A stretch of DNA of 64,000 bases. Origin: Trichococcus patagoniensis (GTDB lineage: Bacteria > Bacillota > Bacilli > Lactobacillales > Aerococcaceae). The notes under the pieces were generated by a model, which searched no databases, had not been told where the DNA came from, and saw nothing but the letters and a program-made list of their open reading frames with translations. The DNA is taken from positions 122,158 through 186,157 of the forward strand of contig NZ_QAOM01000006.1 in NCBI RefSeq assembly GCF_003051085.1, given 5' to 3'. Both the position numbers and the translations under genes were made by a program. Shown here in pieces: positions 1 through 11,357 of this stretch (position 1 is its first letter; each line of letters begins with the position of its first letter).

Positions 1-1239
1 CCTTTCCCAGATGCTCGTGATATCCTTCTTCTCGATACCGATTCCTGTGTCCTTGACTTGGATGATTTGCTGCTCGCCATCCCGGAACGATGACAAGGTA
101 ATCGTTCCGTTTTTCGTGAATTGAATAGCGTTCTGTGTGAGGTTCACCATGATCTGGATAAAACGGTCATAATCCGCGTAGATCCGGTGCGGTGCATCCA
201 CATGAACGATGATCAGGTCATCCTTCTCCTGCGCTTTTGCCCGCATCTGTTCCGCGACATTCTCCAGCGCTTCCTTAGCAGAAAACTCCTGCTTCACTAA
301 AATGATTTGATTGGAACGGATTTTTTCATAGTCCAGGTTTTCATTCACCAAACGGATCAGCCTTTTGGTTTCTTTTTGCATCAGTTGCATGCTCCGGTCC
401 CGACGTCCTTCGGGAATCATGTGGTGCTGAATCCCTTCCAGGATGCCGTTAATCGTCGTGAGCGGCGTGCGCATCTCATGGGCTACGTCCATCATGAACT
501 GACGCCTTAAATTTTCTTGGCGTTCCACTTCCTCGTTGGAGGCTTTCAAAGACCTTGCCATTTGGTTAAAATCCTCCGACAGCTCATCAAATTCATCCTT
601 GTGGTGATTCTCCAACGAGATATCAAAATTGCCTGACGCAATCTCATGGGTGGCCCTCCGCATGCGCTTGATGCGCCTTGTCAGATAATTGGCGATGCCG
701 AGGCTTAAGACGATCGCGATGCCCCCGGAAGTCAGCACTGCCACAAGCAGATTGTGTTCAACTTCATTGATTTCGTCCTCGATCCCTTTTACCGGCGAGC
801 CTACCGCTATGAAGCCTGTGAACTCGGCCGTAGTCGCATTAAAAAGCGGGAGATAAACCGTCAAGAAGCGTTTTTTTTCGTTCAGGAAGCCGCGATCCCG
901 CTCCGTCAAAGAAATCCGTTCCCCTTCCGAGAGCCGCTCAAAATCCTCCATGCTGATCCCGCTCGTATACAGATCCGTCGCTTGCGGGTAAACCATATGG
1001 TCTTCTGCATCAAAGATGGCAAACGAGACGTCCTGGTTGGACACCAAAGTCGAACCGCTTTCCAGTTGCTGGATTGTCATGTTCTGATCGATGATCGATT
1101 CGGCATATCCATACAGCTGTGTCTCTTTCTCGTCGTAGACATTACCGGTGACGTATTGGATGATCAGGACGCCGGTCGTACTGACAGTTATTAGAATCAA
1201 TGCGAAAAAAGCCAGGATTTGTTGATAAACGTACTTCAT
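1..1239 (-). CDS. Sensor histidine kinase, C-terminus cut by window edge
   Basis: Membrane histidine kinase that should phosphorylate the response regulator encoded just upstream. 413 codons are visible. In order they give an N-terminal membrane helix (about 7-30), an extracytoplasmic sensing region of about 130 residues, a second helix (about 163-187), a HAMP-like linker, a HisKA motif DVAHEMRTPLTT with the phospho-accepting His near 254, and the start of a HATPase domain (N-box NLTQNAIQFT, G1 box DTGIGI). The reading frame is open to base 1, so the last part of the ATPase domain lies outside the window. Its ATG overlaps the regulator stop in an ATGA, so the two are translationally coupled. 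The signal sensed cannot be read from the sequence. Confidence 0.93.
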   Translation of the reverse strand, partial: MKYVYQQILAFFALILITVSTTGVLIIQYVTGNVYDEKETQLYGYAESIIDQNMTIQQLESGSTLVSNQDVSFAIFDAEDHMVYPQATDLYTSGISMEDFERLSEGERISLTERDRGFLNEKKRFLTVYLPLFNATTAEFTGFIAVGSPVKGIEDEINEVEHNLLVAVLTSGGIAIVLSLGIANYLTRRIKRMRRATHEIASGNFDISLENHHKDEFDELSEDFNQMARSLKASNEEVERQENLRRQFMMDVAHEMRTPLTTINGILEGIQHHMIPEGRRDRSMQLMQKETKRLIRLVNENLDYEKIRSNQIILVKQEFSAKEALENVAEQMRAKAQEKDDLIIVHVDAPHRIYADYDRFIQIMVNLTQNAIQFTKNGTITLSSFRDGEQQIIQVKDTGIGIEKKDITSIWER

Positions 1240-1949
1240 TTTTCATCTACTCCGCTGTCGTCGAATTTGTAGCCTACTCCCCAAACCGTTTGGATCACTT
1301 GCGGTCCGACCGCTTCTATTTTTTGCCTCAATTTCTTGATGTGGGCATCGATTGTGCGTTCATCCCCGTAATAAGGATCTTCCCAGATCCGGGTCAAAAG
1401 ATGTTCCCTCGAAAACACTTGTTTCGGGTGTTCGGCTAACAATGCGAAAAGTTCGAATTCCTTCGGCGTCAAACTTTCGATTTGTTTCCCGTCAAGATAG
1501 GCTTCACGTGTGATCGTGCTGATTTTGACATGATCGGTGAGCACATCGAAATCGTCCGTAGCCTGCACCTGCGAATGATCAACCTTAGCGCGACGGTGCA
1601 TCGCTTTGATGCGGGCTATCAGGGTCAGCGGACTGAACGGCTTCGTGACATATTCATCCGCACCGATTTCCAGACCGATGACTTGGTCGCTTTCCGAATC
1701 GCGCGCCGTCAGCATAATGATCGGCACAAACTGGGAAATTTTCCTTATTTCACGGCAGACCTGCATCCCATCCATGCTTGGCAGATTCAGATCAAGGATG
1801 ATCATATCCCATTTTCTGTCATCGGCCGCGAATGCCTCCAAGCCCTCTTTCCCGTCATGTTTGAATGCGGCTAGCCAGCCTTCGTTCTCAAAAAACATCG
1901 CCATCATTTCGCAGACGGCTTCATTGTCTTCTATCATCAAAATTTCCAT
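1236..1949 (-). CDS. OmpR/PhoB-family response regulator
   Basis: DNA-binding partner of the downstream kinase. Receiver domain at residues 1-115 with the acidic pair E7/D8, phospho-acceptor D53 in ILDLNLP and the conserved K103 in TKPFSP; a winged-helix domain follows (about 136-232) with the typical LTPKEFELFALL and VWGVGYKF segments. An upstream in-frame ATG exists at 1967, but AAAGGAGAG lies 7 bases before the ATG at 1949, so that start is chosen (237 aa). This is not PhoP, which is encoded separately near 40.4 kb. The regulon is unknown. Confidence 0.93.
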   Translation of the reverse strand: MEILMIEDNEAVCEMMAMFFENEGWLAAFKHDGKEGLEAFAADDRKWDMIILDLNLPSMDGMQVCREIRKISQFVPIIMLTARDSESDQVIGLEIGADEYVTKPFSPLTLIARIKAMHRRAKVDHSQVQATDDFDVLTDHVKISTITREAYLDGKQIESLTPKEFELFALLAEHPKQVFSREHLLTRIWEDPYYGDERTIDAHIKKLRQKIEAVGPQVIQTVWGVGYKFDDSGVDEK

Positions 1950-1974
1950 AGCGACTCTCCTTTTCATTTCCTAC

Positions 1975-2003
1975 ATTATATCTTTTTTTCCGATAAGCGG
2001 CAT
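1975..2003 (-). promoter_or_regulatory. Candidate promoter of the two-component operon
   Basis: A perfect TATAAT lies on the minus strand about 25 bases upstream of the regulator start, with a poor -35 (ATGCCG) 17 bases further upstream. Only the -10 is convincing. Confidence 0.4.
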
Positions 2004-2075
2004 CATTTCCAGCATACGATACCATATACCTTTGAAGTTTCTGTGATTAAATAAGGAAATCGCTGTTCTCGACAG

Positions 2076-2102
2076 AAAAAGCCCCGGATTACGGGGCTTT
2101 AC
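2076..2102 (-). terminator. Rho-independent terminator after ssb
   Basis: AAAGCCCC and GGGGCTTT arms around an 8-base loop, followed on the minus strand by a run of T. It separates ssb from the two-component operon. Confidence 0.85.
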
Positions 2103-2112
2103 GGCAGAAGCA

Positions 2113-2448
2113 TCAGACTGCTTCCTGTTCTCTTTTCGCTTCCACGAAATACAATTCTTCCACGACCAACTCGACCACATAGACGTGCTGTTCCTGCTTG
2201 TTCACATAAGAACGCGAAACCAAATGGCCATTGACACCAATCTGGTTGCCTTTGGCGCAATACTGCTCCACCAAGTTTGCGGTCGCTCCCCAAAAAACTA
2301 CAGGGATGAAATCCGCCTGCGGTTGGCCTTCATCCGCTTTCCTTAAACGCTGCACAGCTAACGTATTGTTGCAGACTTGCCTTTCGCCATTGACCTGTTG
2401 CACTTGGATGGGCCGCACCAGCCGCCCGATTAACGATACTTGATTCAT
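2113..2448 (-). CDS. ssb: Single-stranded DNA-binding protein, short form
   Basis: A single OB-fold protein of 111 aa beginning MNQVSLIGRLV, the conserved SSB N-terminal strand, with the typical DFIPVVFWG segment in the middle. It stops after the fold and lacks the flexible tail and acidic C-terminal tip of housekeeping SsbA, which recruits repair proteins. Length and lack of tip resemble the competence-linked SsbB of Bacillus (about 113 aa). A second full-length ssb is expected near rpsF/rpsR elsewhere in the genome. A strong AAGGAGG precedes the ATG. The SsbB reading is inference; the SSB assignment is secure. Confidence 0.88.
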   Translation of the reverse strand: MNQVSLIGRLVRPIQVQQVNGERQVCNNTLAVQRLRKADEGQPQADFIPVVFWGATANLVEQYCAKGNQIGVNGHLVSRSYVNKQEQHVYVVELVVEELYFVEAKREQEAV

Positions 2449-2485
2449 CCTTCCATTCCTCCTTCAGATTGACTTACTGCCTATA

Positions 2486-2501
2486 ATATCCGCAAAAAAG
2501 G
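2486..2501 (-). promoter_or_regulatory. T-run plus GCGGATATTATA promoter-like motif upstream of ssb
   Basis: Minus strand reads a T6 run, GCGGAT, then an ATTATA block, about 40-50 bases before the ssb ATG. A similar T-run/GCGTAT block lies before comFA at 51236-51250. It could be a weak sigma-A -10 or a competence-sigma promoter; neither is proven. Confidence 0.3.
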
Positions 2502-2520
2502 AGGCATGATTTTTTACCGT

Positions 2521-2560
2521 AAAAAAAACCTAAAGACTTTTCTTTGTCTCCAGGTTTTTT
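2521..2560 (-). terminator. Terminator after whiA
   Basis: AAACCT...AGGTTT arms extended inward by an AAGAC/GTCT pair, with A/T runs on both sides. It lies immediately after the whiA stop and closes the rapZ-yvcK-whiA operon. Confidence 0.85.
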
Positions 2561-2562
2561 TA

Positions 2563-3504
2563 TTAGCGGACGGCTTTCCCCATCCGCAAAGAATCGGCGT
2601 AGTCGTTTATTTTTCGCAAACGGTGGTTGATGCCGGATTTGGATATGACTCCGCTCGGTATCATTTCACCAAGTTCCTTCAGGCTGATGTCGGGATTTTC
2701 CAAGCGGATCACGGCGATTTCCTTCAACTTGTCGGGCAATCTCCCCAGGCCTACCGTCGCTTCGATGAATTCGATGTTGGCAATCTGTTTTGCCGCCGCA
2801 TCAATCGTCTTGTTCATATTCGCGTTTTCGCAATTCACGAGGCGATTGACAGAATTGCGCATGTCTCGGATAATCCGCACGTCCTCAAACTTCATCATCG
2901 CATTATGGGCACCAATCAGTGCCAAAAAATCGGCAATCTTCTCGGCTTCCTTGAGATAAGTGATGAATCCGTTGCGGCGCTCGATCGTCCGCGCATTCAG
3001 GTCAAAGTGATTCATCATATCGCAGATGTCCTGGTTGTGGTCTTCATAGTTGGAATAGATTTCCAGATGGTAACGGCTCGTTTCCGGGCTGTTCACCGAA
3101 CCCCCTGCCATAAATGCGCCGCGCAGATAAGAGCGTTCCTTCTGGTTATTGTTCATGATATCCTCGGAAACTTGCGTCTTGAAGGACAGCCCGTCGAAAA
3201 TGCTCAGATCACTCAGCAATTCCGTGACGCCCTGCTTCAGGCGCACAATATAGACATTATTCTTCTTCAGCTTCATTTTACGACGCACCAACAATTCGCT
3301 TTCGAATGAGTAGTGATCCTTCAAGAGAATGTACATCCGTCTGGCGATTGCCGCATTTTCTGTCTGGACATTCAGGACAAATGACTGATTATAGATGCTG
3401 ACCGATCCGCTCATCCTGATCAACGCGGTCAATTCGGCTTTCGCATGTTCGCGGTGCACTTCCAATGTTGTTAATTCTTTTTTTACTTCAGATGCAAAAG
3501 ACAT
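2563..3504 (-). CDS. whiA: DNA-binding protein WhiA
   Basis: 313 aa, the usual WhiA length. It has an N-terminal LAGLIDADG-type homing-endonuclease fold without endonuclease function (start [11 protein letters not shown], the [16 protein letters not shown] segment) and a C-terminal helix-turn-helix with SLKELGEMI and [12 protein letters not shown]. WhiA is a conserved Gram-positive protein tied to cell division and chromosome segregation in Firmicutes and to sporulation genes in actinomycetes. It is the third gene of rapZ-yvcK-whiA, 42 bases after yvcK, an arrangement conserved across Firmicutes. Confidence 0.97.
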   Translation of the reverse strand: MSFASEVKKELTTLEVHREHAKAELTALIRMSGSVSIYNQSFVLNVQTENAAIARRMYILLKDHYSFESELLVRRKMKLKKNNVYIVRLKQGVTELLSDLSIFDGLSFKTQVSEDIMNNNQKERSYLRGAFMAGGSVNSPETSRYHLEIYSNYEDHNQDICDMMNHFDLNARTIERRNGFITYLKEAEKIADFLALIGAHNAMMKFEDVRIIRDMRNSVNRLVNCENANMNKTIDAAAKQIANIEFIEATVGLGRLPDKLKEIAVIRLENPDISLKELGEMIPSGVISKSGINHRLRKINDYADSLRMGKAVR

Positions 3505-3546
3505 ATATGCCTCCTTTCCGACAGCTTCTTTCGATCAGAAAAAAGG

Positions 3547-4545
3547 TCAACAGATAGTTTTGATATTAGAGATCAGATTGATCAGTTCCGAAACGACTTT
3601 TTTGCCGTCGTGGTACACGCCACCGTTCTTCATATCCAGGAAATCCGCAGAAATGACACGGCAGTTTTCTTCGCGTAATCCTTTGAAATCATGGCGTACC
3701 TGCAACAGATATTCTTCGTCGGCTTGTTGATTGAGGTATTCATCCGGCACTTTTTCCGTGTTCACCAGGATGGTGTCGATGAATTTCGCTTTCAGATGGT
3801 CATGCAATACCTTGATGTGCTCGGCATCGCTGAAGCCCTCTGTCTCGCCCAATTGCGTCATGATGTTGCAGATGTATACTTTCTCGGCTTTGGTCTCGAT
3901 GACCGCTTGCCCCAGGTCACTGATCATCAAGTTAGGCAAAATGCTCGTATACAGGCTTCCCGGGCCGATGACGACCATATCCGCCTCCAGGATGCTGTTG
4001 ATGACGTGACGGGAGGCGACGGCCTCCCTTGTTTCATCCAACGGCTTGACATACACCCGTTCGATTTTTTTGCGGCCATTTGCGATTTTCGACTCGCCTT
4101 TGATGACCGTACCGTCCTTGAACTCTGCGTAGAGTGAGAGCGGCTCATCAGCTGCGGCATAAATTTTGCCTTTTACACCCATCATGACGGACAGCAATCG
4201 AATGGCATCAAAAATGTTCCCTTTCATTTCAGTCAGGGCCACGATGACGAGGTTTCCGATTGCGTGCCCAGAAATGAAGGAATCCTTTGAATCGAAACGG
4301 TACTGGAAAATGTCCTTTTCCAATTTTGGCATATCAGAGAGCGCAATCAGGCAGTTGCGGATATCCCCGGGAGGCACAATGTTGACATGGTCGCGGATGA
4401 TACCACTGCTGCCGCCATCATCAGCCACCGTGACGATGGCGGTGATATCCGTGTTGTGGTTCTTCAGTTCTTCCAGAATGACCGGCAAGCCCGTTCCGCC
4501 GCCGATAACGACGATTTTCTTCGTTCTGCTCGGGTTTTGACTCAT
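3547..4545 (-). CDS. yvcK: YvcK/CofD-like UDP-sugar-binding gluconeogenesis factor
   Basis: 332 aa of the CofD/YvcK fold with the Rossmann-like [13 protein letters not shown] at the N-terminus and the family hallmark [11 protein letters not shown] followed by [12 protein letters not shown]. In Bacillus and Listeria YvcK binds UDP-GlcNAc and is needed for normal cell-wall synthesis and for growth on gluconeogenic carbon. The C-terminal ISNIKTIC tail shows nothing notable. Its ATG overlaps the rapZ stop by 4 bases (ATGA), indicating translational coupling. Function is known from the family; nothing here departs from it. Confidence 0.96.
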   Translation of the reverse strand: MSQNPSRTKKIVVIGGGTGLPVILEELKNHNTDITAIVTVADDGGSSGIIRDHVNIVPPGDIRNCLIALSDMPKLEKDIFQYRFDSKDSFISGHAIGNLVIVALTEMKGNIFDAIRLLSVMMGVKGKIYAAADEPLSLYAEFKDGTVIKGESKIANGRKKIERVYVKPLDETREAVASRHVINSILEADMVVIGPGSLYTSILPNLMISDLGQAVIETKAEKVYICNIMTQLGETEGFSDAEHIKVLHDHLKAKFIDTILVNTEKVPDEYLNQQADEEYLLQVRHDFKGLREENCRVISADFLDMKNGGVYHDGKKVVSELINLISNIKTIC

Positions 4546-5432
4546 GACCGATTCACCGTCTCTTTGCGTTTATTCCGATCACGATGGGTCGTATTCACTT
4601 GATAGCCCGCACTCTTCAATTGCACACTGGTGCGTTCCGCCAATGCGACCGAGCGGTGTTGTCCGCCTGTGCAGCCGATGGCGATGTTCACGCTGGTCTT
4701 GCCTTCTTTTTTATAACCGGGAATGATGTATTCCAACAGATCGATGAATTTCTTGTAAAATATTTCCGTCTCCGATTGCTTCATGACATAATCGTAGACA
4801 GGCTTATCCAGTCCCGTCAACGGACGCAGTTCATCAACGTAATGCGGATTCGGCAGGAAGCGGACATCCATGACGATGTCGGCATCAATCGGCAAGCCAT
4901 ATTTGAAACCGAAAGAGACGACTTCGATATGAAAAACATCCTTATCATCCACTTTGAAAGTATCCAGCAGACGCTCCCGTAATTGGCGCGGTGTTGTTTC
5001 GCTCGTATCGATGACCAACTGCGACCGATTGCGGATGTCCTCAAGCAGTTCCCTCTCTTTGCGGATCCCTTCCAACACGGTTCCGCCTGATTGGGTCAAG
5101 GGATGGCTTCTTCTTGTCTCTTTGTATCGGGAAACAAGCACATCGTCCTTTGAATCAAGGAAAATGACCTTAGTTGTGATGAAGGAAGTATTGTCCAAAC
5201 TGTCCACAGCAGACATGATTTCTTCAAAGAAAGCGCGTGAGCGCAGATCGATCACTAAGCAGATCCGGCTGATTTTACCCGATTCCTTTACAAGCTCCCA
5301 AAATTTCGGTAATAAACTTGGGGGCATATTATCTATACAAAAATAGCCTAAATCTTCAAATGTCTGCAAGGCCACCGTTTTTCCGGCGCCGCTCATCCCC
5401 GTTATGACTACCAATTCGAGAGTGTCTGCCAT
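4542..5432 (-). CDS. rapZ: RNase adapter / nucleotide-binding protein RapZ (YvcJ)
   Basis: P-loop protein with Walker A GMSGAGKT (residues 12-19) and the C-terminal RapZ signature ([13 protein letters not shown], then THRD). In E. coli RapZ steers RNase E to the small RNA GlmZ and so controls GlcN6P synthesis; the Firmicutes homologue YvcJ binds nucleotides and affects competence gene expression in B. subtilis. The reading frame can begin at a TTG 18 bases upstream, but GGAGGA lies within that extension and is correctly spaced for the ATG at 5432 (296 aa). It is the first gene of the rapZ-yvcK-whiA operon. Confidence 0.96.
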   Translation of the reverse strand: MADTLELVVITGMSGAGKTVALQTFEDLGYFCIDNMPPSLLPKFWELVKESGKISRICLVIDLRSRAFFEEIMSAVDSLDNTSFITTKVIFLDSKDDVLVSRYKETRRSHPLTQSGGTVLEGIRKERELLEDIRNRSQLVIDTSETTPRQLRERLLDTFKVDDKDVFHIEVVSFGFKYGLPIDADIVMDVRFLPNPHYVDELRPLTGLDKPVYDYVMKQSETEIFYKKFIDLLEYIIPGYKKEGKTSVNIAIGCTGGQHRSVALAERTSVQLKSAGYQVNTTHRDRNKRKETVNRS

Positions 5433-5464
5433 TATAATTCCTCCAGTCAAAAATATATATACTC

Positions 5465-5473
5465 ATTATAACA
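5465..5473 (-). promoter_or_regulatory. Extended -10 promoter for rapZ-yvcK-whiA
   Basis: Minus strand TGTTATAAT is a perfect extended -10 about 35 bases upstream of the rapZ ATG. The -35 (GACAAA, 17-base spacer) is weaker, as is usual for extended -10 promoters. Confidence 0.65.
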
Positions 5474-5560
5474 TACCGGGTGTATCATTTGTCTGTTTCT
5501 GAATATTTTAGTGTTTCTTAAGTTTTCCGGTCTTTTGGGAACTGGTCGGGATTTGTCATG

Positions 5561-7437
<1,877 letters not shown>

Positions 7438-7701
7438 TTATTATTCTTTATCCATTCCTGATGTATGGGATTTTATATAACTATTTTAACAACCTTTCAG
7501 CAATTTTATGTCATCAGGAAGTTGCAAATCACAAAATATAAATATTCGCCATAAATATACTATTGCCACAGCGATGGAAACCCTACCAACAACAAGCGAT
7601 TTCCACAAGATTGCAGCCTTATCATTTGCAAAAACGCTTCCTTTCAGGGTAAGGTAGAATTAGAGATTTGTGAAATAAAAATTAAATATGAGGTGAAACC
7701 C

Positions 7702-8883
7702 ATGATAGAATTCAAAAACTTAACCAAAAAGTTCCCAGGCGGGAAAATCGCTGTGGACTCTCTTAATCTGACGTTCAACGATGGCGAATTTATTGTCTTC
7801 ATCGGGACGAGCGGCAGCGGAAAAACAACCTCCATGCGGATGATCAACCGTATGATCGAACCTTCCTCCGGTGAAATTCTGATCGACGGAAAAAACATCA
7901 AGGACATGAATGCGGTGGAACTGAGACGCCAAATCGGCTACGTCATCCAGCAAATCGGTCTGATGCCCCACATGACTATCTTCGAAAACATCGTTATGGT
8001 CCCAAAACTATTGAAATGGCCTGTCGAAAAACAAAGAAAAATTGCAGAAGAACTGATCCAAAAAGTAGATCTTCCGTTGGATTTTTTGGAACGCTACCCA
8101 TCCGAACTGTCTGGCGGCCAACAACAGCGCATCGGTGTTATCCGGGCTTTGGCAGCCGATCAGGACATCATTTTGATGGATGAACCTTTCGGAGCATTGG
8201 ATCCGATCACCCGTGATTCACTGCAGGAACTCGTCAAACAGCTGCAGCAGGAATTGGGCAAAACGGTTATCTTCGTCACGCATGATATGGATGAAGCTTT
8301 GAAACTGGCAGACCGGATTGTCATCATGCAGGAAGGAAAAGTCGTCCAATTTGATACTCCCGACAATATCCTGATGGACCCTGCGAACGAATTCGTCGAA
8401 AACTTCCTCGGCGAGGAACGCCTCAGCCAAGCCCGCACGAATTTCCGCACAGTTGAGCAGATTATGATCCGTGGCCCGGTATCCGTTTCGGCCGATCAAA
8501 ATCTGTCCGAAGCGATCAAACTGATGCGCACGCGTCGTGTAGACAGCTTGTTTGTGACAGATGTGGACGATGTCTTGTTGGGCATATTGAGTGTCGAAAC
8601 AATCAACCAGAACCGCCGCAAACCGGTCACTGCTGGCGAAATCATGAGTGAAGCTTCCTTTGTCCGCGAAGGCACACTCGTCCGGGATGCTTTGCAGCGT
8701 ATCCTGAAATTGGGTTACAAGAATATTCCTGTCGTTGATGAAAAGAACCATCTGATCGGTTTGATCACGCGTACCTCCATTGTGGACATGGTCTACGATA
8801 CAATTTGGGGAGACATGGAGCCCGAGATGCCGGCTGAAGAGGTAATCGAGACGACTGCAGATATTGAAACGGTTAAGGGGTGA
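7702..8883 (+). CDS. opuCA: Osmoprotectant ABC transporter, ATP-binding subunit
   Basis: ATPase of a glycine betaine/carnitine/choline-type importer. ABC domain at residues 1-240: Walker A GTSGSGKT (35-42), signature LSGGQQQ, Walker B IILMDEPFGALD and switch His in THDMDEA. Two C-terminal CBS domains (about 250-370) match OpuCA/OpuAA-type subunits, where they sense ionic strength. An in-frame GTG at 7693 exists, but AGGTGA overlaps it and serves the ATG at 7702 (393 aa). First gene of opuCA-CB-CC-CD, with 6-base or shorter gaps. Substrate choice within the quaternary ammonium group cannot be read from sequence. Confidence 0.95.
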   Translation: MIEFKNLTKKFPGGKIAVDSLNLTFNDGEFIVFIGTSGSGKTTSMRMINRMIEPSSGEILIDGKNIKDMNAVELRRQIGYVIQQIGLMPHMTIFENIVMVPKLLKWPVEKQRKIAEELIQKVDLPLDFLERYPSELSGGQQQRIGVIRALAADQDIILMDEPFGALDPITRDSLQELVKQLQQELGKTVIFVTHDMDEALKLADRIVIMQEGKVVQFDTPDNILMDPANEFVENFLGEERLSQARTNFRTVEQIMIRGPVSVSADQNLSEAIKLMRTRRVDSLFVTDVDDVLLGILSVETINQNRRKPVTAGEIMSEASFVREGTLVRDALQRILKLGYKNIPVVDEKNHLIGLITRTSIVDMVYDTIWGDMEPEMPAEEVIETTADIETVKG

Positions 8884-8889
8884 TGGAAA

Positions 8890-9528
8890 ATGGACTTTTT
8901 GACAACGAACGGTTCCGAGCTGCTCTTTAAAACAGGTGAGCATTTCTACATTTCAGCCTTGGCCCTGCTGCTTGGCGTTCTGGCCGCTGTCCCTCTGGGC
9001 ATCGTCTTGACGCGCTTTAAACGCTATTCCGGTTTCATCATCAGTTTTGTTTCGATTCTCCAGACGGTCCCTTCCTTGGCTTTGCTGGCCCTGATGATCC
9101 CTCTTTTCGGGATTGGAAAACTTCCCGCGATTGTAGCTTTGTTCATCTATTCCTTGTTGCCGATTCTGAGGAATACGTTCATCGGCATCTCAAATGTGGA
9201 CAGCAATATTGTTGATTCCGCAAAAGGAATGGGAATGACCGAAAACCAGATCATCCTGCAAGTGAAATTGCCTTTGGCTGCTCCTGTCATCATGTCCGGA
9301 ATCCGGTTGGCCGGTGTCTATGTCATTGCCTGGGCCACGCTTGCTTCGTATATCGGAGCCGGCGGTTTAGGGGATTATATTTTTAACGGATTGAATGTAT
9401 ACGATCAGGAAATGATCATTTGGGGAACGTTGCCGGTTACTTTTCTGGCTCTGCTGGCTGACTTCCTTCTCGGAAAGCTTGAGCGATTCGTTTCTCCACA
9501 GACAACATCCGCAAAAGGAGGGAACTGA
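8890..9528 (+). CDS. opuCB: Osmoprotectant ABC transporter permease
   Basis: 212-aa inner-membrane permease of the MetI-like fold with about five hydrophobic helices and the EAA-type loop around GMGMTENQIILQVKLPLAAPVIMSG cytoplasmic segment (key residues GMG...KLPLA). It pairs with OpuCD to form the heterodimeric channel driven by OpuCA. The ATG lies 7 bases after the opuCA stop, with AAGGGGTG overlapping the end of opuCA. Homologous to the other permease of this operon, as expected for the Opu family. Confidence 0.94.
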   Translation: MDFLTTNGSELLFKTGEHFYISALALLLGVLAAVPLGIVLTRFKRYSGFIISFVSILQTVPSLALLALMIPLFGIGKLPAIVALFIYSLLPILRNTFIGISNVDSNIVDSAKGMGMTENQIILQVKLPLAAPVIMSGIRLAGVYVIAWATLASYIGAGGLGDYIFNGLNVYDQEMIIWGTLPVTFLALLADFLLGKLERFVSPQTTSAKGGN

Positions 9529-9530
9529 TC

Positions 9531-10481
9531 ATGAAGAAAATAATTAGGAAATGGTTGCTGTTTCCGCTGACGGTAATTTTATTGGCGGCTTGTTCCTTGC
9601 CTGGTTTGGGTGCCTCTGTAAACAATGACGGCATCGTCATCACCGGTGGGACAACGACCGAAATGCAAATATTGAGCTATATGGTCAGAGGGATGGTCGA
9701 ACACTATCTGCCCGATGCTTCCGTGGATATGGTCAATAATCTCGGCTCCTCGACACTGAATCATCAAGCGATGATTGGTGGGGATGCGAACGTCTCTGCT
9801 GCGCGCTATACAGGGACCTCCCTGACCGGTGAGTTGGGCATGGACCCTCTCACTGATCCCGTATTGGCTTTCGAGACGGTCGTAAAGGGCTTCGATGAAA
9901 ACTTCGATCAGGTTTGGTTCCCATCCTACGGTTTTGCAAACACCTACGCCTTTTTGGTGACACGTGAATTCGCTGAAGAAAACAATTTGGATACTGTCAG
10001 CGACCTCGCGGCATTGGCACCGAATCTGAGAGCCGGCGTGGACAACTCCTGGATGGAGCGGGAAGGCGACGGTTATGAAGCTTTCAAAGAAACATACGGT
10101 TTTGACTTCCAGCGTGTCTATCCGATGCAGGTCGGTCTCGTCTATGATGCCCTGCAGGCGGACGAAATGGATATCGTTTTGGGCTACTCCACTGACGGAC
10201 GGATCGCAAGCTACGACTTGGTTGTTCTCGAAGACGATCTGCAACTGTTCCCGCCATACGACGCCAGTCCGGTTGCCACTAAAGAGATTCTTGAGGCTTA
10301 CCCTGAACTGGAGACCCTCCTTCTGAAATTGGAGGGCACAGTGACGGATGAGATGATGCAGGCGATGAACTATGAAGTCGATAACGATTTGGTGGAAGCC
10401 CAAACGGTCGCGCAAAATTTCCTGGAAGAGAACAACTATTTTGAAGATAAAGAAGTCACACCCCTAAAGGAGCGAAAATGA
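9531..10481 (+). CDS. opuCC: Osmoprotectant-binding lipoprotein
   Basis: Membrane-anchored substrate-binding protein of the OpuC system, 316 aa. Signal peptide with positively charged MKKIIRK start, a hydrophobic core and the lipobox LAAC, so Cys21 should be lipidated (lgt is also in this window). The mature part is of the OpuAC/ProX-like fold: GGTTTEMQILSYM near the start, NLGSSTLNHQAM, and YALQ/DEMDIVLGYSTDGR later. Three bases separate it from opuCB and it overlaps opuCD by 4 bases. Confidence 0.94.
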   Translation: MKKIIRKWLLFPLTVILLAACSLPGLGASVNNDGIVITGGTTTEMQILSYMVRGMVEHYLPDASVDMVNNLGSSTLNHQAMIGGDANVSAARYTGTSLTGELGMDPLTDPVLAFETVVKGFDENFDQVWFPSYGFANTYAFLVTREFAEENNLDTVSDLAALAPNLRAGVDNSWMEREGDGYEAFKETYGFDFQRVYPMQVGLVYDALQADEMDIVLGYSTDGRIASYDLVVLEDDLQLFPPYDASPVATKEILEAYPELETLLLKLEGTVTDEMMQAMNYEVDNDLVEAQTVAQNFLEENNYFEDKEVTPLKERK

Positions 10482-11155
10482 TGAACTTAAGTGAAATGAA
10501 CACACTTCAGCAATTGCTCTATTATTATAGAGAAAACGCCGGCTATGTATTCGAACAATTCACCCGCCATTTTCTGATCTCCATTTACGGGGTGCTGTTC
10601 GCGGCGATTGTCGCGATTCCGCTCGGTTTTTGGATTGCCCGCCACAAAAAACTGGCGGCTTGGATCATCGGTGCCGCCAATGTCATCCAGACGATCCCTT
10701 CGCTGGCCCTGTTGTCCATATTGATGCTGGGACTCGGGCTCGGGTCGGATACCGTCATTGCGACAGTCTTCCTGTATTCGTTGCTGCCGATCATCAAAAA
10801 CACCTATACCGGTGTCCGGAATGTCGATACTGCCCTGTTGGATACGGGTAAAGGCATGGGGATGACGCGGATGCAATTGACTTATCTGATCGAGTTGCCG
10901 TTGTCGCTTTCCGTCATCATGGCCGGCTTGCGGAACGCCTTGGTCGTTGCAATCGGCATCACCGCCATCGGCACCTTCATCGGCGCCGGCGGTTTGGGGG
11001 ACATCATTTCCCGCGGCGTCAATGCGACGAACGGGACAGCCATCATCCTGGCTGGCGCAATCCCCACTGCCTTGATGGCCGTTCTGGCCGATTGGTTGCT
11101 GGGTCTGATGGAAAAACGTCTGGATCCCTCCAGCAAAGTCAAACACAACCGTTGA
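10478..11155 (+). CDS. opuCD: Osmoprotectant ABC transporter permease
   Basis: 225-aa second permease of the OpuC importer, with five or six hydrophobic segments and the coupling loop around GKGMGMTRMQLTYLIELPL. It is clearly paralogous to OpuCB (shared VIQTIPSLALL / LQTVPSLALL and GAGGLGDIIS / GAGGLGDYIF). The ATG overlaps the opuCC stop by 4 bases (ATGA). A terminator follows within 30 bases, so the operon is opuCABCD. Confidence 0.94.
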   Translation: MMNLSEMNTLQQLLYYYRENAGYVFEQFTRHFLISIYGVLFAAIVAIPLGFWIARHKKLAAWIIGAANVIQTIPSLALLSILMLGLGLGSDTVIATVFLYSLLPIIKNTYTGVRNVDTALLDTGKGMGMTRMQLTYLIELPLSLSVIMAGLRNALVVAIGITAIGTFIGAGGLGDIISRGVNATNGTAIILAGAIPTALMAVLADWLLGLMEKRLDPSSKVKHNR

Positions 11156-11182
11156 GCGCACAAAATAAGCAGTAAAATCGAA

Positions 11183-11226
11183 GGACAAGGCGGTTCCAGA
11201 CAAAATGGATCGCCTTGTCTTTTTGA
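11183..11226 (+). terminator. Terminator of the opuC operon
   Basis: GACAAGGCG and CGCCTTGTC arms around an 18-base loop, followed by TTTTTT. Confidence 0.85.
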
Positions 11227-11286
11227 TTTTTGGAAATTTCGCCGCCCTTCTCGATCGGATAATTTCTTTTAATGATTTTCCATTTG

Positions 11287-11295
11287 TGATAGAAT
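11287..11295 (+). promoter_or_regulatory. Extended -10 promoter for asnB
   Basis: TGATAGAAT 60 bases upstream of the asnB ATG; no good -35. No T-box or other leader structure was recognised in the 62-base leader. Confidence 0.5.
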
Positions 11296-11357
11296 AGATT
11301 GGACTCTAGACGGACAGAAATTCTGATCTAGCAAGAGATACTTAAGGAGTGGTATAA

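Noticed and set aside
11296..11357. T-box leader in front of asnB
   Set aside because: The leader is only 62 bases and lacks the T-box sequence and an antiterminator.
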